Source of the DNA: Coptis chinensis
Taxonomy: Eukaryota; Streptophyta; Magnoliopsida; Ranunculales; Ranunculaceae
Assembly (NCBI GenBank): GCA_015680905.1
Contig: CM027378.1
Span: 76,537,501-76,601,500, forward strand
Direction: 5' to 3'
DNA: 64,000 nucleotides
Program-made: the position numbers and the translations under genes
Shown: positions 61,101 through 64,000 of the stretch, piece after piece
How the letters are laid out: each line of letters begins with the position of its first letter
How positions within the stretch are numbered: the first letter of the stretch is position 1
Notes under the pieces: generated by a model
Database searches by the model: none
What the model saw: only the letters and a program-made list of their open reading frames with translations
Told to the model about the DNA's origin: nothing

Positions 61101-61820
61101 GCTCCAATGAGAAGGTATGGTATTTGCTATACAAATCACATTAAGAGCTGGAACAAGATGATACTGCCATAGCGAGCAATGCCTGTTACATCTCTTCTTA
61201 ACGGAATTCGGTCGAACATAATCAAACACTTCTATGACTATAGGCTGATGGCTTCAAAGCTTAAGAGCAAACTGACCAAATATGCGGAGGATGTGAGTGT
61301 CAGTTCAAGATACATTAGTCGTCCGTTCATAGCTTCGAGGGCAACTGAGTATGTTTACTCTATTGTAAGTATAGATCGTACTGACACTGTAGACCTATTC
61401 AACAAGACATGTACTTGTGGTTTCTTCCAACAAGTTGGTCTTCCTTGTAGCCATGCTATGAAGGCAATCGATGACGGTAAATTCTCTGTATATGACTATT
61501 GTTTGCATTGGTACACAAAAGAAACTATGATGGACATTTATCGAGAAGAGTGGAAACCAATAAGAGGTAAAAAACAATGGGTTTGGGTTTTTGATGGAAT
61601 CATGGTCAAACCACCCGTAGATGAGGTCATGCCTGGCAGGCTAACAAAGAAAAGAAAGCGATCTAAAGGAGAGGGGGTTCCAGTGCAAAAAAGAAGGTGT
61701 TCTCGTTGTGGTGGTCTTGGACACAACATTGCAACATGCACAAGGGACACTGATGATGCAGAATGGATTGATTTTTCAGCTGGACTTCCACTAGATTTTG
61801 AATATGAAGAGTTTATATGA
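58149..61820 (+). pseudogene. Mutator-like (MURA-type) transposase, decayed
   Basis: Domains occur in order. A PB1-like N-terminus lies at 58149-58373 (FDVLIHYDGEMKAD, VMKYVGGEV). An acidic repeat follows at 59219-59724. The Mutator DNA-binding domain is at 59824-60252 (VGQHYPTRDGLIKDMKSYAI, AVGCTFHMYA, EAHTCPQD). The DDE domain at 60552-61088 has IMIDGTFMKDRYKS, LMFDRHQSI and HCFCAQHI. The SWIM zinc finger (CTCGFFQQVGLPCSHAM) and CCHC knuckle (CSRCGGLGHNIATC) fall in 61179-61820, ending at TGA 61818. Breaks: TGA at 59722 where earlier repeats have CGA, TAG at 60250 (NAK-stop-VAE), a frame change before 60552, TGA at 61086 and TAG at 61170. Intron-like gaps exist near 60395-60480. It would bind the element's TIRs and cut and paste it. 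Paired with the Ulp1 ORF, it fits Kaonashi-ULP MULEs. Confidence 0.85.
59455..59760 (+). repeat. Acidic coding minisatellite in the MULE ORF
   Basis: Three tandem units starting at 59455, 59554 and 59662 (99 and 108 bp, multiples of three). Each encodes a run of 4-7 Asp, then SEVQVLDGD, then DRWSTLNRGEGGQEG. The second copy has three more GAT codons. The third has CGA changed to TGA. Confidence 0.93.
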
Positions 61821-61970
61821 TTATGGGTTGCAATAGGTAGGTAGAATGCAAGACAATGTCAGCTATTTTGGTTACTTGAAAATTACCAAGTCCAGTTACA
61901 TACATTTTTTTGTGGGACATGTTATTATAATATTAATATCAGGAACAAGTACATATATATGAACTTAATC

Positions 61971-62360
61971 TCAAATAGATAACTTTTTAACAAGTTCGCT
62001 CACATTTTGAACATTGCCTTCGATATTCATTTTAACTGGACCATCAATGGTGACCGTCAAGTGGTCGTCCTCAACAGGTCCTTTTCCAAGTGCACTTCCA
62101 ATAGGTTGTTTATCCTTGGTCTCTCTACCTGCTAAATCAATCCATCTAAAACCTTTGCACCATTCACCATTCACCATTTGCATGCATGAGAGATACCGTC
62201 TCCCCAGACTACATTCCTTTTTACTAACTGCATACCGCATATTTGTGGTGAAGCATCTTGGACACTTATTAATATTTGCCCATGGACAATTGATCCGCAC
62301 CCAAAACAATTGCCTGTTGATCTTGTTGAATCCACAGTTGCCTTATTACTGCTATAACCT
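61971..62360 (-). CDS. GRF-type zinc-finger ORF in the MULE (possibly broken)
   Basis: The minus frame reads NCGFNKINRQLFWVRINCPW, then KCPRCF, then SLGRRYLSCMQMVNGEWCKG and FRWID. C-x2-C, GRRY-x2-C and C-x2-FRW fit the GRF zinc-finger pattern of nucleic-acid-binding plant proteins. An upstream frame starting MGGEKEKVKV at 62385 overlaps in another phase and stops as LSMGKY, so the true start or an intron is unclear. Its position between transposase and protease suggests an accessory or captured gene. Function unknown. Confidence 0.4.
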
Positions 62361-62923
62361 TCACCTTCTCCTTCTCCCCACCCATTTTGTTAGACACAGA
62401 AAATAGAAATAGAAATGAAATACAAGTATGAGTGACTACTAATATAGCAACATTTTCCCGCCCAAAAGGTTTCCCGCCAATATGGCCATATTGTGCGTTA
62501 AATATTTGTTGCAACGGTCATACTACATTGAAGTTACCATCAGCAATTACCTACCAAGGTAGACAAAACAAAATAATATGATAGGTGACATAAGATTCCA
62601 CACAAAACATAGCCATATATGAAGAAAGATCAATATAGCAAAGTAAAATCCTACATAAACGTTAAATTTATCTTCACAGCTAAACACATATAATGTCAAA
62701 CCATGTGATACATAAACAGCCAAACTCCCATGAAGATACTATCAGCAACTTACGGGAGTTACAAAATTGAAGCAAAATAACAAACTTTGACTGTAGGAGT
62801 TTAACAAAATTTCAACATGTTGATAATTTATGGCTTGTGTCACTTGTTTCCATGCACCTAAATTGCCTCTATGCCATGGTGGGTAGCTGCTTCTCTGGCA
62901 CCCATCAAACACTTCTCCAATTC

Positions 62924-64000
62924 CTATTGTCGGCTTTTACAAACACTGTCTGGATTCAATCCATAGTTAATGATATCCATTCCTACCCTCTTGCGTATTC
63001 GATGGGTTTGCATATCAATTTTGTTAACTTGGTCAGGCACTCCCCTAAGAAGGCAATCCAGAAAAGCTAGGCAAAATAGCCCATAACTGCTCCCATCAGG
63101 TTGTTTGGTCACAGGCACAAACTCACGAGTACAAGAGGTGTTCATATCATGATCTGAAAATGGATCAGCACACTTGATCACATAAGCAAGACATGACTCC
63201 AATGCTAGTTGCTCAATACCAACACTCTTACCACCAAGAGAATCATATGTGTAGATTTTTCCCTCAGAATAATTGTATACCTTAAGAATCCAGTGACTAT
63301 GTTGCACTTGAAGTGGAATGATAATACCTTTGCCCTTGGTTGGCTTTGCTTGATTTCTAATTCTTCCTTCAAAAGTGTCTAGGTGCTCTATAACGACTTC
63401 AGAAGAACGATATGATAAACTTTCTAGTCTCCGCTCAAGTGATACTGCTCTAAAACTTGGCTCTTTAAGCTTCTTCTGGAAGGTTTCATATTCTCTCATC
63501 ATGAATTTCTACATCAACAAAGTCATCAGTCATGAATTAATGAATACACATTGTCTAGAAATTGTTCAACAAAATATCAACAAATGAGAGATAACTTACA
63601 GCAAAGTAGACATCCTAAACGACAGTATATGAGTCTTTTTCTAGAATGTCATTATCCTTACAATTTTGGGTGTACCACCTGGACAACAGTTGCACATATA
63701 TGCTCATAACCTACAAATCACATAAACCAATTAATTAGGGAATCTAATGTGCATGTGACTTGCGTACTTACCTTATATTAGTGTACGAAGCCATGGTGGT
63801 TGTGTACTTACCTCACCATCCACCCACTGTCTTCCATGCAGTGAATGAAAACTATGTACTGAGATGGACTGGTTATATCCAAACACTCCCACATCTGGAG
63901 AGTTATGTGCATCTTGTTTCCTTTTATACAGCCGCCAATAATACTGGAGTATGTTCAACTCAGCTTTGGTTGTGGTTTTCATGATAAAGGTTGAAGATAA
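62924..64000 (-). pseudogene. Ulp1-type (C48) SUMO-protease-like ORF of the MULE, 3' part
   Basis: Three minus-strand exons: from the window edge to 63812 (ending HGRQWVDGE), 63600-63710, and 62924-63508, joined in phase 0. The last has the C48 core: HWILKVYNYSEGKIYTYDSL with catalytic His and Asp, and the oxyanion Gln in KQPDGSSYGLFCLAFLDCLL. The catalytic Cys that normally follows DG-x-x is Tyr (TAT) here. The middle exon has an in-frame TAG (TVV-stop-DVYFA). So the copy should be catalytically dead even if expressed. Ulp1 proteases process or remove SUMO; their role in MULEs is not known. Confidence 0.75.

Larger units (their letters stand above)
58149..64000. mobile_element. Kaonashi-ULP-type MULE (incomplete at the right)
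   Basis: A MURA-type transposase (+), a GRF-finger ORF (-) and a C48/Ulp1 protease ORF (-) are arranged tail to tail. This gene content is known for ULP-bearing MULEs in rice, Arabidopsis and melon. TIRs could not be defined because the right end is beyond the window. Confidence 0.65.

Overview
The window is nuclear DNA of a plant, most likely a eudicot. It is AT-rich, its genes have short GT-AG introns, and it carries plant-only families (S-protein homologues, plant GPI-anchored proteins, MULE transposons with SWIM zinc fingers, Athila-like gag). The species cannot be named from sequence alone.

Bases 1-12,150 are the gene-bearing part. They hold the last exons of a SAS10/UTP3 ribosome-biogenesis gene (+), a broken gene for a plant GPI-anchored protein (+), and a complete 11-exon gene for the TFIIH helicase XPD/UVH6 (-). 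XPD was assembled here from splice sites and gives 759 codons with every phase agreeing. One of its introns holds a small TRIM retrotransposon.

Bases 12,150-25,000 are a repeat-rich cluster of S-protein-homologue (SPH, plant self-incompatibility S1 family) genes. Two intact, nearly identical copies lie in about 2.5-kb direct duplications, with a truncated copy between them. Beside them are a 3.2-kb terminal-inverted-repeat transposon that carries an F-box/FBD gene fragment, a small two-exon cysteine-rich gene I do not recognise, and long inverted repeats around the second SPH copy.

Bases 25,000-55,300 are nested retrotransposons. A 17.6-kb LTR element (25,489-43,110, TSD TGTGT) interrupts an older reading frame that resumes in frame on the far side. 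Inside it are a reversed Athila-like gag-protease fragment and a 3.2-kb solo LTR (TSD CAAAC), which itself holds a hAT-type MITE (TSD ATCACAGA). Further right are inverted copies of the same LTR family, a 130-bp AG microsatellite, and a retroelement ORF split by a second solo LTR (TSD GAACT). No reverse transcriptase or integrase was recognised.

Bases 55,300-64,000 hold a hAT-like fragment, a piece of VPS52, a 1.1-kb TIR element, and a decayed Mutator-like element. That element pairs a MURA-type transposase (+) with an opposing Ulp1-type cysteine protease ORF (-), as in Kaonashi-ULP MULEs. The protease has Tyr where the catalytic Cys is expected. I found no fully new system; the most interesting points are the SPH cluster and its repeat context, the gene fragments carried by transposons, and the layered insertions that can be put in order from their TSDs.
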